From Streptomyces niger (GTDB lineage: Bacteria; Actinomycetota; Actinomycetes; Streptomycetales; Streptomycetaceae), in the NCBI RefSeq assembly GCF_000718305.1, contig NZ_JOFQ01000029.1, positions 3,848 to 67,847 of the forward strand: 64,000 nt of DNA, read 5' to 3'. A program made the translations under genes and the position numbers. Below the pieces are notes generated by a model, which was not told the DNA's origin, searched no databases, and saw nothing but the letters and a program-made list of their open reading frames with translations. Below are positions 36,302 to 44,748 of this stretch, piece after piece; positions within the stretch are counted from its first letter, which is position 1; every line of letters begins with the position of its first letter.

Positions 36302-37594
36302 ATGAACGAGTGGCGCGACGGGCACGCCCGTGACGACGACAGGAACCGGTACGGACGCGGCAGCGGCAGCGCCCAGCCGGAGGGCGCGCGTGCCATGCGC
36401 CAGGTGCGCCGGCAGCCCGCCGCCGGCCACGGGGAGCCGCCGCTGCCGCCCGGCATGTCGCCGCGCCGGCAGGCCGTACCGCCGCAGCCCGGGTACGACG
36501 GCGGCCACGGCGGTGGCGGCCGGTACGACGACGGGTACAACACCGGTCAGGTCTACGGCGGCGGTCGCGGCGGGGACGACGGCTACGGCAACGACGGTTA
36601 CCGGCCCCGCCCCAACTGGGGCCGCCGCATCAAGGTGACGCTCACCACGCTGGTCGTCGTCGTGCTCGCCGTCTCGATCGGCACGTACTTCTGGGCCGAC
36701 TCCAAGATGCGCAAGGAGGTCGACCTCAGCAAGGTGATCGACCGCCCCGAGGAGGGCGACGGCACCAACTACCTGATCGTCGGCTCCGACAGCCGCGAGG
36801 GGATGTCCGCGCAGCAGAAGAAGGACCTGCACACGGGCTCCGCCGAGGGCAAGCGCACCGACTCGATGATGATCCTGCACACCGGGTCCAACGGCCCGAC
36901 GCTGATCTCCCTGCCGCGCGACTCCAACATCACGATCCCGCAGTTCCGCGGCTCGGAGTCGGGCAAGATGCAGCCCGCGATGGGCGCCAACAAGCTCAAC
37001 GCCGCGTACTCCATCGACGGCCCGCAACTGCTGGTGCGCACCGTGGAGTACAACACCGGCCTGCACATCGACCACTACGCCGAGATCGGCTTCGCCGGCT
37101 TCGCGAACATCGTCGACGCCATCGGCGGCGTGGACATGAAGCTCGACAAGGGCTTCAAGGACAAGTGGTCCGGCGCCGACTTCAAGGCCGGCGAGCAGAC
37201 TCTGAACGGCCAGCAGGCCCTGGCGTACGTCCGTACCCGGCACGCCTTCGCCGGCAGCGACCTGGACCGCACCAAGAACCAGCAGAAGTTCCTCTCCACG
37301 CTGGCCCACCAGGTGGCATCGCCCGGCACGCTGCTGAACCCCTTCGAGCTGTACCCCGCCATGGGCGCCGGCCTGGACACCCTCGTCGTCGACAAGGACA
37401 TGGGCCCCTACTCGCTGGCCAAGATGTTCTTCGGGCTGAAGGACGTGACCAGCAAGGGCGGCGACGGCAAGTCCATGAACATGCCGGTCTCCGGCAGCGT
37501 CGGCGGCAACCTCGCGTGGGACATGCCCAAGGTCAAGCAGCTGGTGAACGAGCTGAAGAACGACGACCCGGTCACGGTCACCGCCGACCAGTGA
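36302..37594 (+). CDS. LCP family cell-wall phosphotransferase 5
   Basis: A 430-residue LCP protein. The N terminus (about 100 residues) is hydrophilic and rich in R, G, P, D and Y; a membrane segment follows near VTLTTLVVVVLAVSIGTYFW. The LCP domain has NYLIVGSDSREGMSAQQKK, TLISLPRDSNITIPQF and LAYVRTRHAFAGSDLDRTKN. There is no LytR_C domain and, unlike the other four, no cysteine outside the membrane. It ends VTVTADQ. No ribosome site precedes the ATG; CACACT seven bases upstream resembles a leaderless -10 with one mismatch. A strong terminator follows. Confidence 0.87.
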   Translation: MNEWRDGHARDDDRNRYGRGSGSAQPEGARAMRQVRRQPAAGHGEPPLPPGMSPRRQAVPPQPGYDGGHGGGGRYDDGYNTGQVYGGGRGGDDGYGNDGYRPRPNWGRRIKVTLTTLVVVVLAVSIGTYFWADSKMRKEVDLSKVIDRPEEGDGTNYLIVGSDSREGMSAQQKKDLHTGSAEGKRTDSMMILHTGSNGPTLISLPRDSNITIPQFRGSESGKMQPAMGANKLNAAYSIDGPQLLVRTVEYNTGLHIDHYAEIGFAGFANIVDAIGGVDMKLDKGFKDKWSGADFKAGEQTLNGQQALAYVRTRHAFAGSDLDRTKNQQKFLSTLAHQVASPGTLLNPFELYPAMGAGLDTLVVDKDMGPYSLAKMFFGLKDVTSKGGDGKSMNMPVSGSVGGNLAWDMPKVKQLVNELKNDDPVTVTADQ

Positions 37595-37633
37595 CCGGCC
37601 GGTGACCCGCTCGGGCACGTGAGAGACAACAAC

Positions 37634-37672
37634 GGGAAGGCCCCGGCTCCTCGGAGGAGCCGGGGCCTTCCC
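37634..37672. terminator. Terminator between LCP 5 and the acyl-CoA dehydrogenase
   Basis: An 18-bp perfect inverted repeat (GGGAAGGCCCCGGCTCCT and complement) with a 3-base loop CGG, between two convergent genes. Confidence 0.85.
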
Positions 37673-37690
37673 GCGTGCAGGGGCCCGCCG

Positions 37691-38863
37691 TTACGGCAGG
37701 TTCCGCGCCATGACGATGCGCTGGACCTGGTTGGTGCCCTCGTAGATCTGGGTGATCTTCGCGTCGCGCATCATGCGCTCCAGCGGGTAGTCGCGGGTGT
37801 AGCCGTAGCCGCCGAGCAGCTGGACGGCGTCGGTGGTGATCTCCATGGCGGCGTCGGAGGCGTAGCACTTGGCGGCGGCGCCGAAGAAGGTGAGGTCCTC
37901 GTCCTTGCCGCCGGCGGAGATCCGCTCGGACTTGGCGGCGGCCGCGTAGGTGAGCTGGCGGGCCGCCTCCAGCTTCATGGCCATGTCGGCGAGCATGAAC
38001 TGCACGCCCTGGAAGTCGCCGATCGGCTTGCCGAACTGCTTGCGCTCCTGGACGTAGCCCTTGGCGTAGTCCAGCGCGCCCTGGGCGATGCCCAGCGCCT
38101 GGGCCGCGATGGTGATGCGGGTGTGGTCCAGGGTCTTCATGGCGGTGGCGAAGCCGGTGCCCTCCGCGCCGATCATGCGGTCGGCGGGGATGCGGACGTT
38201 GTCGAGGTAGACCTCGCGGGTCGGCGAGCCCTTGATGCCCAGCTTCTTCTCCGGCGCGCCGAAGGAGACGCCCTCGTCGCCCTTCTCGACCACGAAGGCG
38301 GAGATGCCCTTGGAGCGCTTCTCGGGGTCGGTGACGGCCATCACCGTGTAGTACTCGGAGACGCCGGCGTTGGTGATCCAGCGCTTGACGCCGTTGAGCA
38401 CCCAGTGGTCGCCGTCGCGGACGGCCTTGGTCTTCATGCCGGCCGCGTCCGAACCGGCGTCCGGCTCGGAGAGGCAGTAGGAGAACATCGCGTCGCCCTT
38501 GGCCAGCGGGCCCAGGTACTTCTTCTTCAGCTCCTCGGAGCCGGAGAGGATCACCGGCAGCGAGCCGAGCTTGTTGACGGCGGGGATCAGGGAGGAGGAG
38601 GCGCAGGCGCGGGCCACCTCCTCGATGACGATGACGGTGGCGAGCGCGTCGGCGCCGGCGCCGCCGTAGGCCTCGGGGACGTGCACGGCGTGCAGGTCAT
38701 TGGCGACCAGGGCGTCCAGCGCCTCCTGCGGGAAGCGGGCCTCCTCGTCCACCGCGGTGGCGACCGGAGCGATCTTCGCCTCGGCGAGCGCGCGCACCGA
38801 CTCGCGGAGCATGTCGTGCTCCTCGGCCGGCCGGTACAGATCGAAATCGGCGTTTCCCGCCAA
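37691..38863 (-). CDS. Acyl-CoA dehydrogenase
   Basis: An FAD enzyme of 390 residues that oxidises an acyl-CoA to the 2-enoyl form. It has the three-domain layout: an N-terminal helical domain (1-120), a beta domain with the FAD/substrate motif FSYCLSEPDAGSDAAG and VLNGVKRWITNAGVSEYYTV, and a C-terminal helical domain with RKQFGKPIGDFQGVQFMLAD, QLLGGYGYTRDYPLERMMRD and the catalytic glutamate in ITQIYEGTNQVQRIVMARNL. Acyl chain length is not evident. GGGGAG precedes the ATG. Its promoter region contains an inverted repeat that could bind a TetR-type regulator. It is divergent from ugd. Confidence 0.92.
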   Translation of the reverse strand: MAGNADFDLYRPAEEHDMLRESVRALAEAKIAPVATAVDEEARFPQEALDALVANDLHAVHVPEAYGGAGADALATVIVIEEVARACASSSLIPAVNKLGSLPVILSGSEELKKKYLGPLAKGDAMFSYCLSEPDAGSDAAGMKTKAVRDGDHWVLNGVKRWITNAGVSEYYTVMAVTDPEKRSKGISAFVVEKGDEGVSFGAPEKKLGIKGSPTREVYLDNVRIPADRMIGAEGTGFATAMKTLDHTRITIAAQALGIAQGALDYAKGYVQERKQFGKPIGDFQGVQFMLADMAMKLEAARQLTYAAAAKSERISAGGKDEDLTFFGAAAKCYASDAAMEITTDAVQLLGGYGYTRDYPLERMMRDAKITQIYEGTNQVQRIVMARNLP

Positions 38864-38886
38864 GGTCTCTCATCTCCCCTGAGTGC

Positions 38887-38903
38887 TAACTACCGTTAAG
38901 TAA
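38887..38903. promoter_or_regulatory. Inverted repeat TAAC-N4-GTTA with a further GTAAC, possible operator
   Basis: TAACTACCGTTAAGTAA at 38887-38903 contains TAAC and GTTA as inverted half-sites four bases apart, followed by a further AGTAAC. It lies 24-40 bases upstream of the dehydrogenase start, in the divergent spacer before ugd, where a repressor would block the dehydrogenase promoter. A TetR/FadR-like regulator is inferred, not seen. Confidence 0.35.
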
Positions 38904-39040
38904 CCTGTCGCGTTTCCCCGAATTCTAGAGCCGTGGCATTCCGTGGGGTACGTGAGGTTGCCGACAACGACCGGATCGCACACGACGCGTCACGGCTATG
39001 CTCGGGCCCGCAGTCACCTCAGTTCGCGTTTGGAGCGTCC

Positions 39041-40381
39041 ATGCCCCTCAAGATCACCGTGATCGGCACCGGCTATCTCGGCGCCACGCACGCCGCCGCC
39101 ATGGCCGAGCTCGGCTTCGAGGTGCTGGGGCTCGACATCGTGCCCGAGAAGGTCGAGATGCTCGGCCGCGGCGAGATGCCCCTGTACGAGCCGGGGCTGG
39201 AGGAGCTGCTGCGCCAGCACGTCGCGGGGCTTCCGGGCTCCAGCGGGCGGCTGCGGTTCACCACCTCCTGGGAGGAGGCCGGTGCCTTCGGTGACGTGCA
39301 CTTCGTGTGCGTGAACACCCCGCAGAAGCACGGCGAGTACGCCTGCGACATGTCCTACGTCGACAGCGCCGTGGAGTCCCTGGCGCCGCACCTGACGCGC
39401 CCCACCCTGGTCGTCGGCAAGTCCACCGTGCCGGTGGGCAGCGCGGCGCGGCTGGCGAAGCGGCTGGCCGAGCTGGCGCCGGCCGGCGAGGAGGCGGAGC
39501 TGGCCTGGAACCCGGAGTTCCTGCGCGAGGGCTTCGCGGTCCAGGACACCCTGCGCCCCGACCGCCTCGTGGTGGGCGTCGCGAGCGAGCGCGCCGAGTC
39601 GCTGCTGCGCGAGGTGTACGCCACGCCGCTGGCCGAGGGCACGCCGTGGGTCGTGACGGACTACCCCACCGCCGAGCTGGTCAAGACCGCCGCCAACTCC
39701 TTCCTGGCCACCAAGATCTCCTTCATCAACGCGATGGCCGAGATCTGCGAGGCGGCCGACGGCGACGTCGTGAAGCTGGCCGAGGCGATCGGCTACGACG
39801 AGCGGATCGGCAAGAAGTTCCTGCGCGCCGGGGTCGGCTTCGGCGGCGGCTGCCTGCCGAAGGACCTGCGCGCGTTCATGGCGCGCGCCGGTGAGCTGGG
39901 CGCCGACCAGGCGCTGACCTTCCTCCGCGAGATCGACTCCATCAACATGCGCCGCCGCGGGCACATGGTGGAGCTGGCGCGCGAGGCGGTCGGCGGCGGC
40001 TTCCTCGGCAAGCGGGTCGCCGTCCTCGGCGCCACCTTCAAGCCCGATTCCGACGACGTACGCGACTCCCCCGCGCTGAACGTCGCGGGCCAGATCCACC
40101 TCCAGGGCGGCCAGGTCACCGTCTACGACCCCAAGGGCATGGAGAACGCCCGCCGGGTCTTCCCCACCCTCGGCTACGCGCCGACCGCGCTGGACGCGGT
40201 GCGCGGCGCCGACGTGGTGCTGCACCTGACCGAGTGGCGCGAGTTCCGCGAGCTGGACCCGGCGACGCTGGGCGAGGTCGTGACGTACCGCCGCATCCTC
40301 GACGGCCGCAACGCGCTCGACCCGGAGCTGTGGCGCAAGGCCGGCTGGACGTACCGGGCGCTGGGCCGCCCGCGCGCGTAA
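39041..40381 (+). CDS. UDP-glucose / GDP-mannose 6-dehydrogenase family protein
   Basis: An NAD-dependent sugar-nucleotide dehydrogenase of 446 residues, most likely UDP-glucose to UDP-glucuronate. N-terminal Rossmann motif LKITVIGTGYLGATHAAAMA; then FVCVNTPQ, TLVVGKSTVPVGSA and LAWNPEFLREGFAVQDTLRP; the catalytic cysteine in GVGFGGGCLPKDLRAFMARA; and the C-terminal NAD-type domain starting near RVAVLGATFKPDSDDVRDSP. With a GDP-mannose route also present in this window, the substrate could in principle be GDP-mannose, but the usual assignment for this family in Streptomyces is UDP-glucose. A TATGCT at 38997 is a possible -10, and GGAG precedes the ATG. Confidence 0.9.
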   Translation: MPLKITVIGTGYLGATHAAAMAELGFEVLGLDIVPEKVEMLGRGEMPLYEPGLEELLRQHVAGLPGSSGRLRFTTSWEEAGAFGDVHFVCVNTPQKHGEYACDMSYVDSAVESLAPHLTRPTLVVGKSTVPVGSAARLAKRLAELAPAGEEAELAWNPEFLREGFAVQDTLRPDRLVVGVASERAESLLREVYATPLAEGTPWVVTDYPTAELVKTAANSFLATKISFINAMAEICEAADGDVVKLAEAIGYDERIGKKFLRAGVGFGGGCLPKDLRAFMARAGELGADQALTFLREIDSINMRRRGHMVELAREAVGGGFLGKRVAVLGATFKPDSDDVRDSPALNVAGQIHLQGGQVTVYDPKGMENARRVFPTLGYAPTALDAVRGADVVLHLTEWREFRELDPATLGEVVTYRRILDGRNALDPELWRKAGWTYRALGRPRA

Positions 40382-40402
40382 CGCCGCTCCGCTCTCTCCG
40401 TA

Positions 40403-40435
40403 CCGCCCGTTCCGCCGCTCAGGCGGGGCGGGCGG
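40403..40435. terminator. Terminator between ugd and the CGNR gene
   Basis: A 14-bp stem (including two G-U pairs) formed by CCGCCCGTTCCGCC and GGCGGGGCGGGCGG, with a 5-base loop GCTCA, between two convergent genes. Confidence 0.65.
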
Positions 40436-40453
40436 GATGCGTTCTCCGGCGGG

Positions 40454-41017
40454 TCAGCCGGACTCCGTCGCGCGGCGCGCCCGGTACGTGCGCATCTTCG
40501 CGCGGCTGCCGCACACCGCCATCGTGCACCAGCGGCTGCGCGCCGCCGGGCTGCGGTCGTAGTACACCCACCGGCAGTCGTGGGCCTCGCACGCCTTCAG
40601 GCGGGGCCAGGTGCCGTCGGCCGCGGCGGTGGCGATCCCGACGGCGATACGGGCGGTGAGCGCGGGGATGCCCGTCAGGCCGGGCGCGGGGCGCAGCGCG
40701 GCACCGCCCTGTGTGTCGACCGTAAGGACCAGTGGCGCCTCGGCGAGCAGCGTCTCCAGCACGCGCTCGGCGTCGTCCGGGAGGTCGGTTCCCGAGTGCG
40801 CCAGACACGCCCCGCGCAGCGCCTCCCGGAGCCGCTGTACGGCGGCCAGTTCGCGTTTCCCGGCGGGCGCAGGCGGCAACTCGTGGGTGCGCAGGAACGT
40901 CGCGAGTCCGCCGGGAGCGGCCAGCGCGTCCCGCCCGGTCTCGACGTTCAGGGTGTTCGCCAGCTCCTGGACGAGCGCCAGGGAAGGCGGCGCACTACGG
41001 TCGGCCACGCTTGCCAC
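40454..41017 (-). CDS. CGNR zinc-finger / ABATE domain protein
   Basis: A protein of 187 residues with the two-part layout of this family: an N-terminal ABATE-type domain (about 10-120, LVQELANTLNVETGRDALAA) thought to bind a ligand, and a C-terminal CGNR zinc finger with CEAHDCRWVYYDRSPAARSR and WCTMAVCGSRAKMRTYRARR. The fourth finger element reads CGSR instead of CGNR. These proteins are predicted transcription regulators. The frame opens with GTG at 41017; a second GTG at 41008 is an alternative. It is divergent from a VOC gene, with a palindrome between them that it may bind. Confidence 0.82.
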   Translation of the reverse strand: MASVADRSAPPSLALVQELANTLNVETGRDALAAPGGLATFLRTHELPPAPAGKRELAAVQRLREALRGACLAHSGTDLPDDAERVLETLLAEAPLVLTVDTQGGAALRPAPGLTGIPALTARIAVGIATAAADGTWPRLKACEAHDCRWVYYDRSPAARSRWCTMAVCGSRAKMRTYRARRATESG

Positions 41018-41042
41018 GTTACCCGTAGAAGGCCATCATGCA

Positions 41043-41055
41043 GTAACGCAGTTAC
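41043..41055. promoter_or_regulatory. Palindrome GTAAC-GCA-GTTAC between CGNR and VOC genes
   Basis: A perfect 5-bp inverted repeat with a 3-base centre, also readable as the direct repeat GCAGTAAC-GCAGTTAC. Related GTTAC and GTAAC words flank it (41019, 41073). It lies 28-40 bases upstream of the VOC start, in the 65-base spacer of two divergent genes, a usual position for the binding site of the regulator encoded beside it. Confidence 0.4.
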
Positions 41056-41082
41056 CGATGACTCGTCTCAGGAGGTAACACC

Positions 41083-41457
41083 ATGGCCATCGCTCAGTTC
41101 GGCGTCGTCGTGCTCGACGCACCGGATCCCAGGGCTCTCGCCGAGTTCTACGCCGATCTGCTCGGCTGGCAGGCCGGGGAGGACGAAGAGGGCGGCGAGT
41201 GGGTCGAGGTGGCCGGGCCGCAGGGACAGAAGCTCGCCTTCCAGAAGGCACCCGACATGGTGCCGCCGGACTGGCCCAGCGGCGAGCGGTCCCAGCAGTT
41301 CCATCTGGACCTCCGGGTGGCGCGGGACCAGATCGAGGAGGCCGAGCGCGAGGCGCTGAAACTCGGCGCGCGGCTGGTCCAGCACGACGAGGGCAAGCGC
41401 AACTGGCGGGTCTACCTCGATCCGGCGGGGCACCCGTTCTGTCTGTGCCTGTGCTGA
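41083..41457 (+). CDS. VOC (glyoxalase/bleomycin-resistance fold) protein
   Basis: A 124-residue vicinal-oxygen-chelate protein with the repeated beta-alpha-beta halves: FGVVVLDAPDPRALAEFYAD and LLGWQAGEDEEGGEWVEVAG in the first half, HLDLRVARDQIEEAEREALK and WRVYLDPAGHPFCLCLC in the second. Metal-ligand-like His and Glu positions are present, but the reaction is unknown. AGGAGG lies shortly before the ATG. Its divergence from the CGNR gene suggests that the latter controls it, perhaps in response to a small molecule that the VOC protein binds or changes. Confidence 0.82.
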   Translation: MAIAQFGVVVLDAPDPRALAEFYADLLGWQAGEDEEGGEWVEVAGPQGQKLAFQKAPDMVPPDWPSGERSQQFHLDLRVARDQIEEAEREALKLGARLVQHDEGKRNWRVYLDPAGHPFCLCLC

Positions 41458-41493
41458 CGGGCCGGCTCCGTCCGCGCTGAGGGCGCGCCGAGG

Positions 41494-41523
41494 AGGGGCG
41501 GGCGGGAGTGACCGCCCGCCCCT
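41494..41523. terminator. Terminator between the VOC and dipeptidase genes
   Basis: A 12-bp perfect stem (AGGGGCGGGCGG with its complement) and a 6-base loop, between two convergent genes, with TT at the right end. Confidence 0.7.
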
Positions 41524-41539
41524 TCGCCGTACCCGGCCC

Positions 41540-42793
41540 TCAGGTCCAGGCCCAGTGCAGCCGGGTCATCCGGTCCCGCCGGTCGGCCCGGTCCAGCCGG
41601 TCGATGGTCGCCGTCGACGGCCCGCGCCGGTGCCGTGCCTCGCGCGCGGCGAACTCCGCACCACGCATCGCACGCAGCGCGTTCCCCCAGGTCAGCCCGG
41701 CCAGGTCGGAGAAGGACCAGTTGCGGGAGATCAGCTCGGCGAGCAGCCGCGGATAGCCGGAGACATCCTCCAGTCCTTCCGGCCGCCCGTCGGCCGGGTC
41801 GGTGTCGAACCCGCCGCCGAGGCCGACGTGCGCGGCGCCCGCCACGTTCCGTACGTGGTCCAGATGGTCGGCCACGTCCTCGATGGTCGCGGCGCCCACC
41901 GGCCCGGCCACCCGCTGCGGGGTGAAGGTGACCATGCAGATGCCGCCGTTGCGGGGCAGCTGCGCGAGCACGTCGTCGGGCACGTTGTACCGGTGGTTCG
42001 TCAGGTTCCGGGCGGCGCAGCGGTGGAGGAAGACCGGCGCCTTGGTGATGGCCAGCGTGTGCCGCATCGTGTCGGTGGAGGCGTACGAGAGGTCGATGAG
42101 CATCCCGAGGCGGTTCATCTCCCGGACCACCTCCTCGCCGAAGGCGGTGAGGCCGCCCGCGCACGGCGTGTCGGCCGCCGCGTCCGCCCAGGGCGTGTTG
42201 CGGTCCGGCGTGAGCAGCATGGACCGTACGCCGAGGGTGTGCAGGGCGCGCAGCGCGCCGAGCGAGCTGTCGATGATCTGGCCGCCGGCCGAGCCGAGCA
42301 GGCAGGCGATCCGGCCGCGGTTGCGGCACTCGGTGACGTCGTCGGCGGTCATCGCGAGCCGCAGCGCCTCGGGGTAGGCCCGTACCAGCTGGTGCACGAA
42401 GTCGATCTGTTCGAGCGTGGCGCTGATGGCGTGGTCACCGCTGAGCGCGGTCGGCACCTGCACCGACCAGAACTGCGCGCCGACCCGGCCCTGCTGGAGC
42501 CGCGGGATGTCGGTGCTGACGGCGGGCTCGCCGTATTCGAGGTCGTAGTAGTGACCCGGCGTCAGGTCGTCGCCGTGGTGCAGCCGCAGCGCCCAGGGCA
42601 GGGCGTTGTGGCCGTCGAAGACGGGGTGCGCGCCGAGCAGCGCGTGGGCCCGCGTCAGCGGGTCGCGGCGCAGCGGCGGGTCGGCGGGACGCCCGAGCGT
42701 TCCGTACGGGGAGTGGGCGTCCTCGGCGGTGCCGAGAACCCCGGCTCCACCGGTGAGGTCTGCGGCTTCCAGATCGGGGGCGAGGTCGGCCAT
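41540..42793 (-). CDS. Degenerate renal-dipeptidase-like paralogue, probably inactive
   Basis: A 417-residue member of peptidase family M19 that aligns along its length with the next gene upstream ([35 protein letters not shown]). Key metal-site residues of the family are gone: the HxD motif reads DGHNALPW (Asp to Ala at residue 64), the bridging glutamate is alanine (LLGSAGGQ, residue 169), the IFSHSSAR histidine region reads FLHRCAAR, and the catalytic aspartate loop GGDYDG reads GGGFDT. It is therefore probably not a zinc dipeptidase. The frame is intact and has AGGAG six bases before the ATG, so it is not an ordinary pseudogene. It lies 192 bases downstream of the active paralogue. Confidence 0.85.
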   Translation of the reverse strand: MADLAPDLEAADLTGGAGVLGTAEDAHSPYGTLGRPADPPLRRDPLTRAHALLGAHPVFDGHNALPWALRLHHGDDLTPGHYYDLEYGEPAVSTDIPRLQQGRVGAQFWSVQVPTALSGDHAISATLEQIDFVHQLVRAYPEALRLAMTADDVTECRNRGRIACLLGSAGGQIIDSSLGALRALHTLGVRSMLLTPDRNTPWADAAADTPCAGGLTAFGEEVVREMNRLGMLIDLSYASTDTMRHTLAITKAPVFLHRCAARNLTNHRYNVPDDVLAQLPRNGGICMVTFTPQRVAGPVGAATIEDVADHLDHVRNVAGAAHVGLGGGFDTDPADGRPEGLEDVSGYPRLLAELISRNWSFSDLAGLTWGNALRAMRGAEFAAREARHRRGPSTATIDRLDRADRRDRMTRLHWAWT

Positions 42794-42985
42794 TTCGGAA
42801 CTCCTGAATCGGTGGCAGTAGGGCCACCGTGACACGGGAGATCCACTTGTTCGCGGTGAGTGATGCGTACGGGGCATCGTGGCGCGGGTCCGTACCCGGG
42901 GGTGTGGTCCGTTCGGCCGACACCCCCGGCGGGGACGGATCGGGCGGTGCGTGCTGCCGTGCTCCGCCGCCGAGCTGACCGGCCC

Positions 42986-44206
42986 TCAGCCGTCCAGCTG
43001 GTCGATCGTCGCGTTCGACGGGCCGCGCCGCTTCTGGATCGAGCGCGCCGCGTCCTCCGCGTCCCGCAGCGTCCGAACGGCGTTCTGCCAGGTGAGCTTG
43101 GCGAGGTCGGCCTCGGACCACTTCCGGTCCAGCAGCTCGGCGATCAGGTTCGGGTAGCCCGCGACGTCGCGGAGGCCGTCCGGCGTGAAGGCCGTGCCGT
43201 CGTAGTCGCCGCCGATGCCGATGTGGTCCACGCCGGCGACCTCGCGCATGTGGTCGAGGTGGTCGGCGACGGTGGCCGCGGTGGCGACGGGGCGCGGGTG
43301 CGCCGCCTCGAAGGCGCGCTGCACCTTCATGCCGGCCTCGGTGGTGTCGAGGTGGTGCAGGCCGTGCGCGCGCATGTTCTCGTCGGCGCGGCGCGTCCAC
43401 TCCCCGGCCTCGGGCAGCACGAACTTGGGGACGAAGGTGGCCATCGCGGTGCCGCCGTTGACGGCCAGCCGTTCCAGCACGTCGTCGGGGATGTTGCGCG
43501 GGTGGTCGCAGACCGCGCGCGCCGAGGAGTGCGAGAAGATCACCGGCGCCTCGCTGACCCGCAGCGCGTCCCGCATGGTGTCGGCGGAGACGTGGCTGAG
43601 GTCGACGAGCATGCCGAGCCGGTTCATCTCCCGGACGACCTCCTCGCCGAAGGCGGAGAGGCCGCCGTGGCGCGGCTCGTCGGTCGCCGAGTCCGCCCAG
43701 GCGATGGTGTCGTTGTGCGTCAGCGTCATGTAGCGCACGCCGAGCGCGTACAGGGCGCGCAGGGTGGCCAGCGAGCAGTGGATCGAGTGGCCGCCCTCGG
43801 CGCCCGTCAGGGACGCGATCCGCCCCTCGGCGCGGGCCGCCTCCATGTCGTCGGCGGTGAGCGCGCGCCGCAGGTCGCCCGGGTACCGGTCGATCAGCTG
43901 CGCCACGCAGTCGACCTGCTCCAGGGTGGCGCTGACCGCCCGGTCACCGTCGTAGTCGGAGCGGACGTACACCGACCAGAACTGCGCGCCGACGCCGCCC
44001 GCGCGCAGCCGGGGCAGGTCGGTGTGCAGGTGCGCGGACTGGTCGGTGGCGATGTCCCGCCGGTCCAGGTCGTACCGGACCTGCTCGCGCAGCGCCCAGG
44101 GCAGGTCGTTGTGGCCGTCGACGACGGGCCAGCGGGCGAGCAGGTCGCGGGCGGTCTCGATGCCGGCGGGGCCCGCCGCCCCGCCCTCGCGGGCCGCCTC
44201 GCTCAC
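42986..44206 (-). CDS. Membrane/renal dipeptidase (peptidase M19)
   Basis: A zinc dipeptidase of 406 residues with all the expected ligands: HxD in [12 protein letters not shown] (His32, Asp34), the bridging glutamate in [13 protein letters not shown] (Glu137), histidines in [14 protein letters not shown], and the catalytic aspartate in [10 protein letters not shown]. As I recall, the S. coelicolor counterpart Sco3058 has been characterised structurally as the closest bacterial relative of human renal dipeptidase, with activity on L-Xaa-D-Xaa dipeptides. The start overlaps the purE stop by four bases (44203-44206), so it is coupled to purK-purE. No signal peptide is seen. Confidence 0.93.
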   Translation of the reverse strand: MSEAAREGGAAGPAGIETARDLLARWPVVDGHNDLPWALREQVRYDLDRRDIATDQSAHLHTDLPRLRAGGVGAQFWSVYVRSDYDGDRAVSATLEQVDCVAQLIDRYPGDLRRALTADDMEAARAEGRIASLTGAEGGHSIHCSLATLRALYALGVRYMTLTHNDTIAWADSATDEPRHGGLSAFGEEVVREMNRLGMLVDLSHVSADTMRDALRVSEAPVIFSHSSARAVCDHPRNIPDDVLERLAVNGGTAMATFVPKFVLPEAGEWTRRADENMRAHGLHHLDTTEAGMKVQRAFEAAHPRPVATAATVADHLDHMREVAGVDHIGIGGDYDGTAFTPDGLRDVAGYPNLIAELLDRKWSEADLAKLTWQNAVRTLRDAEDAARSIQKRRGPSNATIDQLDG

Positions 44207-44748
44207 TTGCCGCCCCCGAAGCCGAACCCTTCGTTGCCCGCGACCTTGTTGCGCAGCCGCTTGCCCTTCTCGGTGGCCTGGTCGTTCAGCTCCTGCTGGA
44301 ACTCGCGCATCCGCGCTTGGAGCTCCTCGTCGTGCGCGGCGAGCATCCGGGCGGCGAGCAGCCCCGCGTTGCGGGCGCCGCCGACGGAGACCGTGGCGAC
44401 CGGCACGCCGGCCGGCATCTGCACGATGGACAGCAGCGAGTCCATGCCGTCGAGGTACTTCAGCGGCACGGGCACGCCGATGACCGGCAGCGGGGTGACC
44501 GAGGCCAGCATGCCCGGCAGGTGAGCCGCGCCCCCGGCACCCGCGATGATCGCCTTCAGGCCGCGGCCCGCGGCCTCCTCGCCGTACGCGACCATCTCGC
44601 GCGGCATGCGGTGCGCGGAGACGACGTCGACCTCGTAGGGGATCTCGAACTCGTCGAGGGCCTGCGCCGCGGCCTCCATGACGGGCCAGTCGGAGTCGGA
44701 GCCCATGACGATGCCGACGACGGGCGCGGATGCGGAGCTGAAGCTCAT
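44203..44748 (-). CDS. purE: N5-carboxyaminoimidazole ribonucleotide mutase
   Basis: Converts N5-CAIR to CAIR in purine synthesis. The 181-residue protein has the class I signature [20 protein letters not shown], then [11 protein letters not shown] and [20 protein letters not shown], and [20 protein letters not shown]. The last 40 residues are a charged extension ([20 protein letters not shown]). It overlaps purK (44745-44748) and the dipeptidase (44203-44206) by four bases each, indicating a translationally coupled operon purK-purE-dipeptidase. Confidence 0.95.
   Translation of the reverse strand: MSFSSASAPVVGIVMGSDSDWPVMEAAAQALDEFEIPYEVDVVSAHRMPREMVAYGEEAAGRGLKAIIAGAGGAAHLPGMLASVTPLPVIGVPVPLKYLDGMDSLLSIVQMPAGVPVATVSVGGARNAGLLAARMLAAHDEELQARMREFQQELNDQATEKGKRLRNKVAGNEGFGFGGGK

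Noticed and set aside
41540..42793. Calling the second dipeptidase a pseudogene
   Set aside because: The frame is complete, the ribosome site is good and the overall fold sequence is kept; only active-site residues are changed, so a non-catalytic protein is more likely.
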